From positions 37,501-101,500 of the forward strand of contig CAUJNA010003779.1 in assembly GCA_963377175.1 (NCBI GenBank): DNA of 64,000 nucleotides. The letters are read 5' to 3'. This document shows, piece after piece, positions 34,905-46,619 of this stretch. A program made the position numbers and the translations under genes. The first letter of the stretch is position 1. Each line of letters starts with the position of its first letter. Source of the DNA: Effrenium voratum (Eukaryota; Sar; Dinophyceae; Suessiales; Symbiodiniaceae). The notes under the pieces are model-generated. The model worked only from the letters and a program-made list of their open reading frames with translations. It did no database searches and had not been told where the DNA came from.

Positions 34905-37690
34905 TCAAGTTCATTTCAGTTCTTAGGGCCAACACCTGCTCGCCAAGCCGGGGCTTCTGCTTGCTGTAGGCAGCCTCGCGCGCATACTTTTGCCGTCAAG
35001 TCGCCCCATGATGACTGGCCTGCGTCACCGGTTCGTTGTCCTCTTCACGCCCCGGGAACGCCACGCAGTGCTTGAGCGGAACCTCACAAGAAAAGCTGGG
35101 TATGGATCCCCTTATTGGTTTGTTTTCAAGGGAAACCAAGAGAAACATCGCAATGTGTTAGGGGGTCTACAAAGAACACACCCGTATCGCCGGCCAAAAG
35201 TCAGACCTGCGGCCATGCACTCCGTCTTTCACGTCTGGCGTCCAGCCCCAGCCCCTGGATCTGTGGGCACTACCCGCACTGGAGCTGCGCATACTGCCGC
35301 ATCTAGAACCAGCGTCAACATCACGCCAGCTGGCCTTACGGTATCCGTACCGATCCCTGAGCCAAATTGCATCCCATGCCTACATTCTATACCCAACGCA
35401 AGCCAGCCTTTCTGCCTGAGTTGCGGGCATCTTGGCCAGGCAGCGGTTTAGCTCTCTGTCTGTGAGGAGGCGATACCTGCACCCAACATGCGACAAGGCG
35501 ATCCTGCAATCTTGGCTCAAACCGAACAAGCCAACGGCATGCTCACAAGATCAAATCTAACTTACGGGGTGTTAAGCTGCGCTGGAGTAGCTTAGGATGA
35601 CTGACCTCCCAAGCGCACTGCGCACGGCACGAGCCGATCGAAGCTGTTCCAGTCCACAGGACAAAAAGCCTCATACAGATCGGTGGGGACCGGTTTGGTG
35701 AGCATCATTTCCATGGAGGCTATGTTGGCCAACCATTTTGAGGCTGCTTCTCATTCAAACTCATGGCATCGAAAGCCTCGTGAAGCGCGCCTCCTGGACC
35801 CTCTCATCATCGCTCAGCATGTAATCCTGCACCTGCTCGTCTGGCAACTGCCACAAAATGCCTCCAATCGCTCCATGTCAGTGCCTTCCTGAGTTGACCT
35901 TGTTGTGACATTCCTTCCTATTCCTTCCTATGGCGAGGTTCGATGAACCAAGCTTCTTCCATCAGACTGCTGAGCTGCCTTCCGAATGCATCTCCGTGCC
36001 TGAGCCATGTGCCCACAGAAGATGAAGGCCAGGCTGTCACCCTCACGGAACTTTGGGTGACGAATGCTTGGAAAGCCTCGCAATGCCGGCCTCCCTGACA
36101 TCCGATGTGAACCACTCCAAGGCCTTCAACATGTTCTCCTGGGTCAAAGATATGAAAGCCATACAGTTTCCTCACGTCAACTCCCACAGCTGATCTCTCA
36201 AGTTACCGGAAGCTCTTGCACAAAAACACACACACACACTCACACACACACACACACACACTCCGGCATGGAACATGTTGACCCACTGCTCCTTGGTGGG
36301 CACCGAGTAGAACTCGTCCTCCTCATCCACCAACTCGCCGTTGGGGTACCTGTTGCAATGCAAAAGGCGCTCTGGTACGGAACACGCACGTCAGAGCGCA
36401 CCACACTGAAAACCGTAGCAGTACAAACTTGGAGCTCACATGGCTATGGGTCAAAACCCCGTACCCCCAGTGAACATCCCAGTCCTCACCAAAATAGACT
36501 AAAATGGGTGGTGAATTCACCTACCCCAAAATGGGATCCCATTGGTGTTGACCCTCGGCCACATGTCAAGCATCATGAGGAGCTTCTCTCTCTGGAAGGC
36601 CAGCTCCTCTACCAAAACCTGGAGCTTCAAGGCAACAGGTTCGCATCCACAACTGCGGCCTGGTCGCGGTCTGAGCAATTGGCACGCTGCCATCGCAGTG
36701 CATCATTCACTGCACCCTGTAGTTCAACTCTGGTTCCTGGGCCACTAGGATGGAAGCAAGCATAGTGGGTGGACGGTGATGAGCCTGCATAGTTGATCCC
36801 GATCACGAGGGCCTGCTAGCGAATGCGCATCTGCAAATGTGTTGGCCGCAACCATCATAAGATCTGGTTGCAAGAAGCCCATTCTCAAGCGCTGTGTGCA
36901 GGGAAAAGCTGCCAGCCGATGAACACAAAAAGAGTCAAGTCGCATAATTTGCAGCGACTAAGTGCCTAAACCAATGCCAAGCAGCGTCATATGTGCCAAA
37001 CATATTATGCGTAGCAAGGACCTTCACTACTCCTGTGCGTGGTGATCCACTAAATCCGCACTTTATCCCGCTCGCGCATTCGGTGCTCCAAGCAACGCAC
37101 CGACTTTGCGGCTGGGATCGTTCCTGCTAAGCAGCGAACATGGCCCGTGCGCTGGTAGCTCGGCCGCTGCAATCCAAAAGAGACAAATGATACAGATTGT
37201 GGCGAACATGTTTTACCCGATTTCTTGGGCTCTAGCTTCAACACCTCCATCAAAAAACGGCTCTGGCTGTCACTGCCACACGGCATTCGTTAGCAGACCT
37301 AGTGGCCCCGCGCGGAGCAATGCCAAGAGCTGCCGCCTTTCGGCGCGCTTGAAGCCGAGGCTGTTGGCACGTGCCGCGAGGTGAGATGCAAAAAACCCAT
37401 CCGGATCGGACGCCAAGAAGTTCCGAGTCTTTCCTGTAAAGTCCGCCGGTTGGGCCTGTCTGTTGAGTTTTTCTCAGGCACCTTTCAAATTGCTTTAAAG
37501 GCAAACCAAAGGGAAAACACCCCCAAAATCTTTGGGGGCAAACCTCTCACGCGCTCCAGTGGTTTGGTTTGGTCTTTTCCCCATGGAAAACCGGGCTCAG
37601 TGCCTCAGGCCGCCTCAAGCTCAAAGCGACAAATCAGCGCAGGATCACCCTCTTGGAGGTCTCCGCTGCTGCTGAGCAGGGGCACTCCTC
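34905..37690 (-). CDS. unidentified multi-exon minus-strand gene
   Basis: A series of minus-strand segments with strongly protein-like sequence: 37610-37675 (SSGDLQEGDPALICRFELEA), 37285-37440 (FFASHLAARANSLGFKRAER), 36560-36625 (LKLQVLVEELAFQREKLLMM), 36272-36350 (PNGELVDEEDEFYSVPTKEQ), 36125-36190 (VDVRKLYGFHIFDPGEHVEG), 36005-36060 (FREGDSLAFIFCGHMAQA), 35925-35990 (FGRQLSSLMEEAWFIEPRHR), 35765-35870 (GGILWQLPDEQVQDYMLSDD), 35610-35745 (KWLANIASMEMMLTKPVPTD) and 34905-34990 (YAREAAYSKQKPRLGEQVLA). Their number, shared strand and spacing argue for at least one real gene. No motif identifies it. Exon edges were not fixed and some candidates may be wrong. Confidence 0.45.
36225..36262 (+). 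repeat. CA dinucleotide repeat
   Basis: (CA)n interrupted once by CT. Confidence 0.95.
36443..36559. mobile_element. short inverted-repeat element, family 1
   Basis: Left GCTATGGGTCAAAACC, right TGTTGACCCTCGGC, flanked by perfect CACATG repeats (36437-36442 and 36560-36565). Confidence 0.85.
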
Positions 37691-38539
37691 GGAGCTTTTG
37701 GCTGGCGCAAGCGCAAGGGGAGGGAAGGGGCTTAAGGCGTTGAAACGTTTGAAACATGGATGGGGGGCTTGCTCCTTATTCCCTTAAAGGCCCACAAATG
37801 ACCATGGGTATGGGTGGGAAATATCATCATTGTTTGTGGTTTTCCCCAATTGCCAATGGTCATCCCATGTAAAGGACCTTTTGATCACGCCCCAATAAAA
37901 CATAAATACAATATTATGTAAGCTTCACGAAACAATGGCTCCCACTTCCACTATGATCATCTTACCGTGTGAATTCCTTCGAACTGCCAGCTCCCTTTGC
38001 CGCGAACAAGCCGTCAGGGGTGAAGCTCCGCCACTGCGCATCACTCGTTGCAGTCTCATAGTTGTTGGGGCGGTGTGAGTTAAGGAGTTGTGGCTAGTTC
38101 AAGGAGTGAAGTCGAGTGATATGATCGCCTCCTCACTTGCTTCGCTCATGCAAATCCAAAAATACAAAAGCCGAAACTCGCAAGGAAGCCTGAAACAAAC
38201 AAATTGTGTGATTCACCCCTGCAAACCTGCTCCACAAAAGGGCACTAAACCCCGAAATACGAAAGACTTCAACTATACAAAGCCGCCTTTCCCTCAAAGC
38301 CACCTTTCCATCAAAGCCACTCCATAAGTTTTACCACCGAGCCTTCGTCACAGGCATCAAAACCCTTCATATCACTGCTCAAAGCACCCTAGACATGATC
38401 CGGGAAAACCCAGAGCACCAAACTCCGAGCACATTTTCTCCCTGCATGGGCCATATTGCAGGGCATGGCGCCGCAAGGCTGCGACATATTTCGGAAGGCC
38501 AAAGCAAAGTTGGCATCGAAGGTTGGATTGGCAAGAATT

Positions 38540-38624
38540 GGCCATGGGTCAAAATCCCGCACCCCCAGCTAAAATAGGTGGTGAGTTCACCTACCCCATG
38601 ATCCCATTGGTTTTGACCCACCGC
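38540..38624. mobile_element. short inverted-repeat element, family 1
   Basis: Left GGCCATGGGTCAAAATCCC, right TTGGTTTTGACCCACCGCC, with AATT on both sides. It lies just downstream of the last recognised phospholipase C exon. Confidence 0.75.
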
Positions 38625-38649
38625 CAATTAAGCCAAAGCTGGTTACGCG

Positions 38650-39335
38650 CTTGCGGCATGCCGATCCAAGATTCGGCGCCAGCCTGGCTTCAGCTCCAGC
38701 AACGGAAAGGCGTACTGGCCTCGCTTTTTTCAGCACCCCTCTCGGTGGTTTGCATTGGTTGGTGGTTCCCTCTTTGCCCTCTACAAGACTCAGGGTTCAA
38801 ATCCCCACACCACCGATCCGCATCACCAACTAGGGGTTGCTGTTCGCACACCGTGGACCTATGTTGAAAACGGAAAACCGCTGGGATCCCGACCAAGAAG
38901 ATCATCGAAGTCCACGTCTTGATCCCATGCCACCAGCATGATGATTGCCAACGAGACATCAGTGATAACCTAAGGACCCCACGAATGCACACCCTAAGAA
39001 AAGAAGAAGAAGAAAAAAAACGCTTGATAAAGGGAGCTACTGGTTCCAGTAAAGGTCCTCAGTGAGCGGCTCTCGTCACTGGTTCCAGTAGGCAATGGTT
39101 CCCTTTCTTGCCACGGCCCATGGCTCTGGTTCTGACCATTGGGGAAGCAAATACTCGAGCCTCGCCATTCAGACAAGCATCGAATTCGAAGCGCTGCTTC
39201 CAGACTGGCTGAGCCTGCAAACGCCATTGCCGGGCCGGGCTCCCAAACTACAAAATGTATACATTCGCACATTGGATCATACACACATTGGATCATACAC
39301 ACATGAGGGAAAATGCAAAAACATACAGAGGAGAG

Positions 39336-39394
<59 letters not shown>

Positions 39395-42300
39395 CCAGTC
39401 TCATCAAGCTTGGTGCCTTGGGGCCCGTTCGCGCTCGTGCCGTATACACTGAAGTTCTCTCCAAACATCCTTGGTAGGCGTCATGTCGCAAAGTGCCATG
39501 CTGAAGCTATTGGCTCAGAGAGGCGGTCGGCTGACGCTCCAGCGATTTCAACGCCTCGAGGGTGCCCCAATCGTCAGAACGTGGACTTGCACAAAGGGCC
39601 CGACAAACATACGAATCTGGAGGCCCGAGGATGTCAAAGTCCCGAAAAGCCTGGCCCAAAATACATGCTGAGCACATCTGAACATCACACCGCACAATAG
39701 GAGCATGCACACATGCTCGCACTGGTGCGAGCATAACCCGGCGAATGTGCCTCCCAGCCATTGCCCGCCAGCACCGTGATTTTCAATCTTGGAAAGTCAG
39801 GGCATTGGCAGCCATGCAAACCATGCTAGATGTCAGCTGGCGTCGCGCTCGGACTGCACGCCTACCTTTTCTGCCAAGAGACTTGACAGGATCTGGTCGA
39901 TCTTCTGGAGATAGCCGCAGATGCATAAGATGTTGAGGCTTGGGCACATAGCCACACCCTCCGTTGCCTGATGTCAGGCGTTCATCGACGAAGCGCGGAT
40001 TCTGACATACTCTGAAATGCAACCACAAGGCTTGGCTCCGGCCTCTGAACCTTCCCGCGTTGAGCCACGCGGCATGCGGGTGGAAGAAGATACCTTGCTT
40101 TGCGAGCGAGTCTTCCAATCCGCCCCTTTGTTCCCAAAAGGGGAAGGGAGCATGTAGAGCACGCTCTAGGCTCCATGGGGAAAAATCCGTCGCAGCCTTT
40201 GGGATGACGGGGATGTTGCCTATTAAGTTTTGTTCAGCTTTATTGTTTAGATTTATTTAACTTTATTATCCGCCGAACCCGTCTTCCCAAGAAGGGAGAC
40301 GCACGGACATATCATGTTTGCGATGATCATTTGTTCATAACTTCTTACTATCAGCAGGGCCAGCGACGCCGTTGGACGGAAGTTTCAATATAGTTATCGT
40401 TGTGTTCTTCCTTCTTTCTCGCATCTTGCTGTTTGTCATCGCTCTTTGTATTTCTGTCTGTCTGTCGTTCTGTGTTTCTGTGTTTCTGTGTTTATGTATG
40501 TCTGTCTTTCTGTCTTTCTGTCCTTCTGTGTTTCTGTATTTATGTCTTTCTGTCTTTCTGTCTTTGTCTCTCTGCCTTCTTTCCTTTTTTGTCTTGCTAT
40601 TTTCATTTATCTATTTGTGTTCTGTTTGTTTGTCTTTCTTTAAAACAAATAAAATAAAAATGTGTTTGCTCTTTCCATCTTTCTTTATTTCTTCCTTTAT
40701 GTTCTTTCTTTCTTTCTTTCTTTCGTGATTTCTCGATTTTCTTATTTCTGTTTGTATTTCTGTCTTTCTTTCTTTATTTGTTTGTCTTTATTGTTTCTTT
40801 CTTTCTTTCTTTCGTTCTTTCTTTCTTTCTTTATTTGTTTCTGTCTTTTATTCGTTCATTTATGTATCTTTTTATTGATTTATTCATGTATTTATGTGTA
40901 TAGTTCTTACTTGATTTCCTGTGTTTCTTAGTTTCGTTATTTGTTCATTGATCTTTCTTTCTTATTTCTTTCTCTCTTTCTTTCCTTCTTTCCGTCTTCC
41001 CTTCTTTCCCTTCTTTCCCTTCTTTCCCTTCTTTCCCTTCATTCCCTTCTTTCCCTTCTTTCCCTTCTTTCCTTCTTCTTTTCTTTCCTTCTTTCCCTTC
41101 ATTCCCTTCTTTCCCTTCTTTCCCTTCTTTCCTTCTTCTTTTCTTTCCTTCTTTCCTTCTTTCCTTCTTTCCTTCTTTCCTTCTTTCCTTCTTTCCTTCT
41201 TTCCTTCTTTCCTTATTTCCTTCTTTCCTTCTTTCCTTCTTTCCTTCTTTCATTCTTTCCTGATTTCCTTCTTTCCTTCTTTCCGTCTTTCCTTGTTTCC
41301 TTCTTTTCTTCTTTCTTTCCATCCTTCTTTTGTTACTTCTCTTTGTCTTGTTCATGCTGGGGATGTTGCTGCGGCGTTCCTATCTTTGTTGTGGTGGGTT
41401 AAGAAGCAAAGTTTCACGCGCGCGGCATGCGCGCATACACGCGAGCAGGCATGCGTGCATGCATGCATGCATGCGTGAAATGGCGCACATGCGTGGTTTC
41501 ACGAATGAATTTGCAAGTTGATAACGCAGGGTGGGTTCCATGCATGATTTCGTAGTTGACAATGATTGATAACGGCGCGCGTGAAATGGCATGCCCGCAT
41601 GCACGTGCGCATGCCGCGCTCACACACGCGCGCCCACCCTTACTCCTTCTGCGAAATTACTATTATTCTTGCCCTTGCACCGTGAGATGCGTGCAATTGT
41701 TACCTTTAGTGTTATACAATGCTTCAGCTCTGTGACTTTCGCCGCCAGCAACCTAAGAAAAAGTATTGCCAATATTACAATTTAGTATTTGCGATACTCT
41801 GAGTTCAGTGGGGTCCTAAGAGTAAGCATTGACGATGTTAAATTCTGTATTAGCAATATTGAGTTTGGCAGTGGGAACTCACGGTCAAGTATTGACAGTA
41901 CCAAATATAGTCCTTGCAATGCTGAGTTCTGTAGTGGGAACCGTAGATCAAGTAGCGACAATACTAAACTTAGTGTTGGCAGCAACGAGTTTAGTGAGAG
42001 TCTAGCAATAAGTATTGACAACACTAGACTCAGAATTGGCAACGCTGAGTTTAGCAGTCGGAACCGAACATGAAGCATTGAGAATAAAACAATTAGTATT
42101 GGCAACACTACGTTTAGTAGTGGGAAATTAAAAGATTGGGTATTGAACTTGATATTTGCAACATTGACTTCTGTAATGGGAACTTAAAATATCTTCCACA
42201 TAGTGCGTGCCAAATGATCTGTTTGTACCACGACTGCAGAAACGCAGGCCCCACGCCCCCTCCCCCTCCCCCCCCACCCCCTCCGCCCTCTAGCACTGAC

Positions 42301-44851
42301 GGGGAGGCGGTGGGTGGCAGCCCTCAACCAAATTTGCGGCTGAGAAACTTTTCTGCCCGTTCAGGGCCACCATCTGGCATCCAGCTTCCCAAGCATCCTC
42401 ACAAACTTGCAGCATGCAATGTGATGCATGTTGCTTCACTCACTTGCATCGGACCGAGCGAGGCCAAGGGAGACATGTTGCCAGGGGAGCTGTCTTATCA
42501 AGATCACTGCGTGCATCTGGAAGTCTGATCAGACTTGTCTGGCGATTCCGCGTTTGGGTTTGACCGATAGAACGACACGTGACATTGGCTCCTGCGGATC
42601 ATAATTGGATGAGTCCACTCGGTAGCCAGCCGGATAGATACGGGCAATGTGCCTCGTAGTGTATCTGCGCATGGCCTGGCAAAGCATCAAATGCGGTATG
42701 CGCGTGCGGTACCGCATGCTGGCCTCCAACCCACACTTCCTCAGGCCGATCGTGAACGCTCTTACACTCGCGCTTGCCATTTGGCTGTGGGTCAAAACCA
42801 ATGGGATCCCATTTTAGGGGTAGGTGCACGGGGCAGTTTCGACCAGCTGCGAAATCAATTGCAGGAGCTTGGTCTCCGAAAAGGATGAGCTTGTGCATCC
42901 CTGCCAGTTCTTGGCTTCCTTGAAAGAGCGAAACTTGACCTTGGCTGCAGCAATTGCCAATAATGAGGTGATTGCCATGACATTCTGAATCCAAGAAGCA
43001 TTGCCAATTGAAATGAGCCTTGGCAGCCAGACAGCTGGCAACCGCTTTGCAAACGCCACTTATGGTCGCAGTCAGCAAAAGCAAAACCACCATGCCGGGC
43101 ATTGGCTGTGTCCAATGCAAAGCTAGGTCCTTCTGTTCAAGCGGTGTTTCATAGGGACCAACACGAGCCGCCAACCGATTGGAGGAATCCAAGTTCTGTA
43201 CATTTGGATTGGCCTTGGCTTTCCAAGTGGCTTCTGAAGCTCCGGCACTCGCGCAGGGCGCGATGCATCGGACTTTGGCGACTCAGTTGCAAACGCAGCC
43301 AAAGCCCCGATTTCGTCTTTGTGCTTGTCATGATAGCCTCTGCAGTGCAGCTGAGGGGCTGAATCGTCTAGATGCCAAGACCTTAAAAGGCTTGCCGAGC
43401 CTCTTCTGACACTTCAACACAAGGGACAAACTTTAGCAGGAAATTGAATCGCAACGTCCAAGCCTTCCTTCAAAACATCCCTTCAGTGTCCCTTGCTGTG
43501 AGCAGTATTCCAGCTTGATTGTGTGAAACCACCCGCAGACATCTGCTCAAAGTCAGCAAGCCGATGTCTTGCTTCCAGGTCGCTTGTCTCGGAGCAGGAA
43601 GCACCCGAGCAGCTCGCCGGGCGAGCGCCATGACAACGCCTCCGCAGGCGGAACCTGAGAGCTGCGAATCCCAAAGCTGCCCGGTTTGTCCAAAAGAAAA
43701 ACCCCACCAAAACATACCAAAACGCAGTTCGCCAAAAAAAACACGCACCCACACTTCGGGGGTCAACAGCCTCAACCACTCTTGGTGCCTCTGATTGGTT
43801 TTCTGACCAAGGCGCGTATAGCGCATCGCCCAGTACGTCTTGAAGCAGGGCTGCACAATCCCTGCCAAACTTGCTCAGTCAAACAGCCGAAGTTGCTGGC
43901 TGCCAAGAATGCCTTTCAGGTCCAACTTTTCAACAATGTTGAAATGTTTAGACGTTTCCCATATTCAAACACCCAGAATTTACAAAGGCGTTTGATTCTT
44001 GGGAAATCTGCCCCCAGTGGGATTCATAGTGCGCGCTCCGGCCTCTGACCTTCTGGCGACAAATAGTTCTCAAGTGTAATGATGACCGGGCACGCTGAAG
44101 TTTCAAAAGCAGCGTCTCTGATGGCCTTCGCAGTCCGAGCAAGCAATGCGCGTGTGCAGGGCATCAGGTACCATGCAATCCGCAAAATGGCTATGCAAGG
44201 CCAACGAAAGGTTGCAAACAATATGTGAGAGTCTGCTTCTGCCGAAAGTGCTAATCACGGATAGCAAATCGACTTGCGCTGATTCGCAAGTGGAAACAAA
44301 CCGAACATGGGCCCCTCTCGAAGTACCAAAGTGCCTCCAAACAAGCTTGGAGAGAAACAGCTGTGGTCGCTGTTCCACCATGAAGCACACATGGGCCTGG
44401 TCAGGTAGATTCAACTAATTGCACCAGGCGCGGCATGAATACCCGAAGGCCACGGGCCTTGCATGCCATACTTCTGGCCGTCGAATACCTCACAAAGCAC
44501 TGGGTGAAATTCGACTGCCATCCTGTGTCAAGCTGAGGTGAACTCTGTCCGCTGTCCAAAGTCATGAAGCCACGTTGCATCCAGCTCCACAACGCGACAG
44601 CCATTCCGAAGCAAATTGGCCAGTGCATCTGCTGATGATGTGCTGGTCAACTGATTGCCCTCAGGGAATGATCAAACTGTGACTCTGGCATCCGAAAAGA
44701 AACGATGTGAGTTCAGACATTAGAAACAAATACGGGATGAATCTCTGCTTCGAACACATGAAAGCAAGACAAGCATAAAAGATGTGGCCAGTGAGCCCGG
44801 CCCATAAATCTGGCCTGTAAGTAGGAGTTGTGGCTGGAGTTCACCCAGTAC
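38650..44851 (-). CDS. phosphoinositide-specific phospholipase C, partial, at least 14 exons
   Basis: The enzyme cleaves phosphatidylinositol 4,5-bisphosphate to IP3 and diacylglycerol. X region: 44815-44851 (YWVNSSHNSYLQ, with the catalytic His), 44579-44659 (GNQLTSTSSADALANLLRNG then CRVVELD), 44458-44488 (VFDGQKYGMQ), 44369-44396 (GPCVLHGGTA, second catalytic-region His), about 44050-44125 (AIRDAAFETSACPVIITLEN), 43808-43861 (DCAALLQDVLGDALYAP), about 43579-43650 (SPGELLGCFLLRDKRP). Y region: 42592-42675 (RIYPAGYRVDSSNYDPQ), exon ending 40046 (AAWLNAGRF), 39866-39967 (NGGCGYVPKPQHL). C2 region: about 39556-39640 (ILGPPDSYVCRALC), from 39208 (PVWKQRFEFDACLNGEARVF), about 38886-38960 (IIMLVAWDQDVDFDDLLGRD), about 38650-38703 (ELKPGWRRI). 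Resolved introns are GC-AG (44660-44814, 44489-44578, 44397-44457) and GA-AG (39968-40045). The intron between 40.1 and 42.6 kb holds long simple repeats. No PH or EF-hand exons were found; they may lie above 45 kb. Confidence 0.9.
38743..38835 (+). repeat. tRNA-like SINE-type repeat
   Basis: CGGTGGT (38743-38749) pairs perfectly with ACCACCG (38809-38815), a 73-nt tRNA-sized span. A B-box-like GGGTTCAAATCCC lies at 38793-38805. The D and anticodon arms do not fold, so it is tRNA-derived and not a tRNA gene. It sits in an intron of the phospholipase C gene. Confidence 0.65.
39340..39391 (+). repeat. GA dinucleotide repeat
   Basis: (GA)n, about 50 bp. Confidence 0.95.
40269..40312 (+). repeat. 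satellite-leading module, copy 3
   Basis: TCCGCCGAACCCGTCTTCCC..GGGAGACGCACGGAC, a diverged relative of the modules at 12957 and 30621. Here it precedes a pyrimidine-rich satellite after about 130 bp. Confidence 0.65.
40440..41335 (+). repeat. long CTGT then CTTT/CCTT pyrimidine tract
   Basis: Starts as TCTGTCTTTC repeats, then TTTC, then (CCTTCTTT)n with hardly a purine on this strand for hundreds of bases, so it could form triplex DNA. It lies inside the largest intron of the phospholipase C gene. Open frames over it are artefacts. Confidence 0.95.
41415..41640. repeat. alternating CG/CA-rich palindromic patch
   Basis: Contains CATGCATGCATGCATGC runs and two related GCGTGAAATGGC segments (near 41472 and 41578) within GCGCGC-rich sequence. 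Z-DNA-prone. Confidence 0.6.
41760..42190 (+). repeat. about seven tandem units of 63 bp, diverged
   Basis: Each unit carries AGTATTGACAA.ACTA followed by TTGGCAA.GCTGAGTTTAG and AGTGGGAA. Unit starts are near 41820, 41883, 41946, 42006 and 42069. Divergence is high, so the array is old. Confidence 0.75.
42248..42292 (+). repeat. C-rich run
   Basis: CCCCCTCC-type run that gives poly-Pro or poly-Gly frames. Confidence 0.85.
42783..42832. mobile_element. half of a family-1 inverted-repeat element
   Basis: GGCTGTGGGTCAAAACCAAT then GGGATCCCATTTTAGGGGTA and GGTGCAC. The other half is missing. It lies in the intron upstream of the phospholipase C exon at 42592-42675. Confidence 0.65.
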
Positions 44852-45227
44852 CTTGGAGGGAAAGCGCGCCATCGACACATTTGTGTCACCTCAACCTGTG
44901 TTGACATTGGGCTTGTCTCAAAATAGGGGACCCTCCACAGAACTCTGGTTCTCCTTGTGGTTTCCCCCAGAACAGGTACCCTCAAAAAAAACACCCATTG
45001 CTTTGACGGTGACTGATGTGGTTCCATCTTCCACTGCTAGGCATGCCAGGCTGCTCGGACAGTGGCCGGTCAAGCTGGCTGGTATCTGATCTGTGTGGAA
45101 GATTGCTGTCCTTGACGGCACGGCCATTTGCTCAAACAGCTCGACTGCTTAAAGAATCCGAGCTCTTGGTGACTGTTCCTTCTCTAGATTCAATTTCTGT
45201 TAATATCCATTGTGTCATGTTAACCTC

Positions 45228-46336
45228 GAGAGAAAGAAAGACAAACAGACAGACACAGACACAAACACAGACACAGAACACAGGCACAGACACAGAGACA
45301 CAGACACAGACAAAGACAGACACAGACACAGACACAGACAGACACAGACACAGACAGGCACAGACACAGACAGACACAGACACAAACACAGACACAGACA
45401 CAGACAGACACACACAGACCACAAACAGACACGGACAACCACAGACCGACACAGACAGACACAGACAGACACAGACAGGCACAGACAGACACAGACAGAC
45501 ACAGACAGACACAGACAGACACAGACAGACACAGACAGACAGAGACAGACAGAGACAGACAGAGACAGACACACAGAGACACAGACAGACACAGACAGAC
45601 ACAGACAGACACGGACAGACACAGACAGACACAGACAGACACAGACAAACAGAGACAGACAGAGACAGACAGAGACAGACAGAGACAGACAGAGACAGAC
45701 AGAGACAGACAGAGACAGAAAGAGACAGACAGAGACAGATAGAGACAGACAGAGACAAATAGACAGACAGACGGACGGACGGACGGACGGACAGACAGAC
45801 AGACAAACACACAGAGACAGAGACAGAGACAGAGACAGAGACACAGAGACAGAGACAGAGACAGAGACACAGACAGACACACAGACAGACACAGACACAG
45901 ACACAGACACAGACACAGACACAGACACAGACACAGACACAGACACAGACACAGACACAGACACAGACAGACAGACAGACAACACACAGACAGACAGACA
46001 CAGACACAGACACAGACACAGACACAGACAGAGACGACACAGACACAGACACAGACACAGACAGACACACAGACACACAGACAGACACAGACACAGACAC
46101 AGACACAGACACAGACACAGACACAGACAAACAGACAAACAGACAAACAGACACAGACACAGACACAGACACAGACACAGACACAGACACAGACACAGAC
46201 ACAGACACAGACACAGACACAGACACAGACACAGACACAAACACAGACACAGACACAGACACAGACACAGACAGACAGACACAGACAGACAGACAAACAG
46301 ACAGACACAGACACAGACATAGACTCAGACACAGAC

Positions 46337-46367
<31 letters not shown>

Positions 46368-46612
46368 AACAGACAGACAAACAGACAAACAAACACACAG
46401 ACAGACACAGACACAGACACAGACACAGACACAGACACAGACACAGACACACAGACAGACACAGACACACACAGACAAACAGACAGACACAGACACAGAC
46501 ACAGACAAACAGACAAACAGACAGACAAACAGACAGACAAACAGACAGACAAACAGACAGACAAACAGACAGGCAAACAGACAGACAAACAGACAGACAA
46601 ACAGACAATCCA
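45228..46612 (+). repeat. 1.4-kb (ACAG)n / (ACAGAC)n satellite
   Basis: Almost uninterrupted GACA-type repeat in local variants: GACACA runs near 45900 and 46150, AGAGACAG near 45660-45770, GACAAACA at the right end. It keeps up to 490 codons open in several frames, none of which is a plausible protein. Confidence 0.97.
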
Positions 46613-46619
46613 CAGCCAG

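Noticed and set aside
38743..38815. Functional tRNA gene
   Set aside because: The acceptor-like stem pairs, but the T stem is reduced to three pairs and there are no D or anticodon arms.
40372..41478. Open frames rich in Phe/Leu/Ser or Lys/Arg/Glu
   Set aside because: Products of the pyrimidine tract, with no start context or domain.
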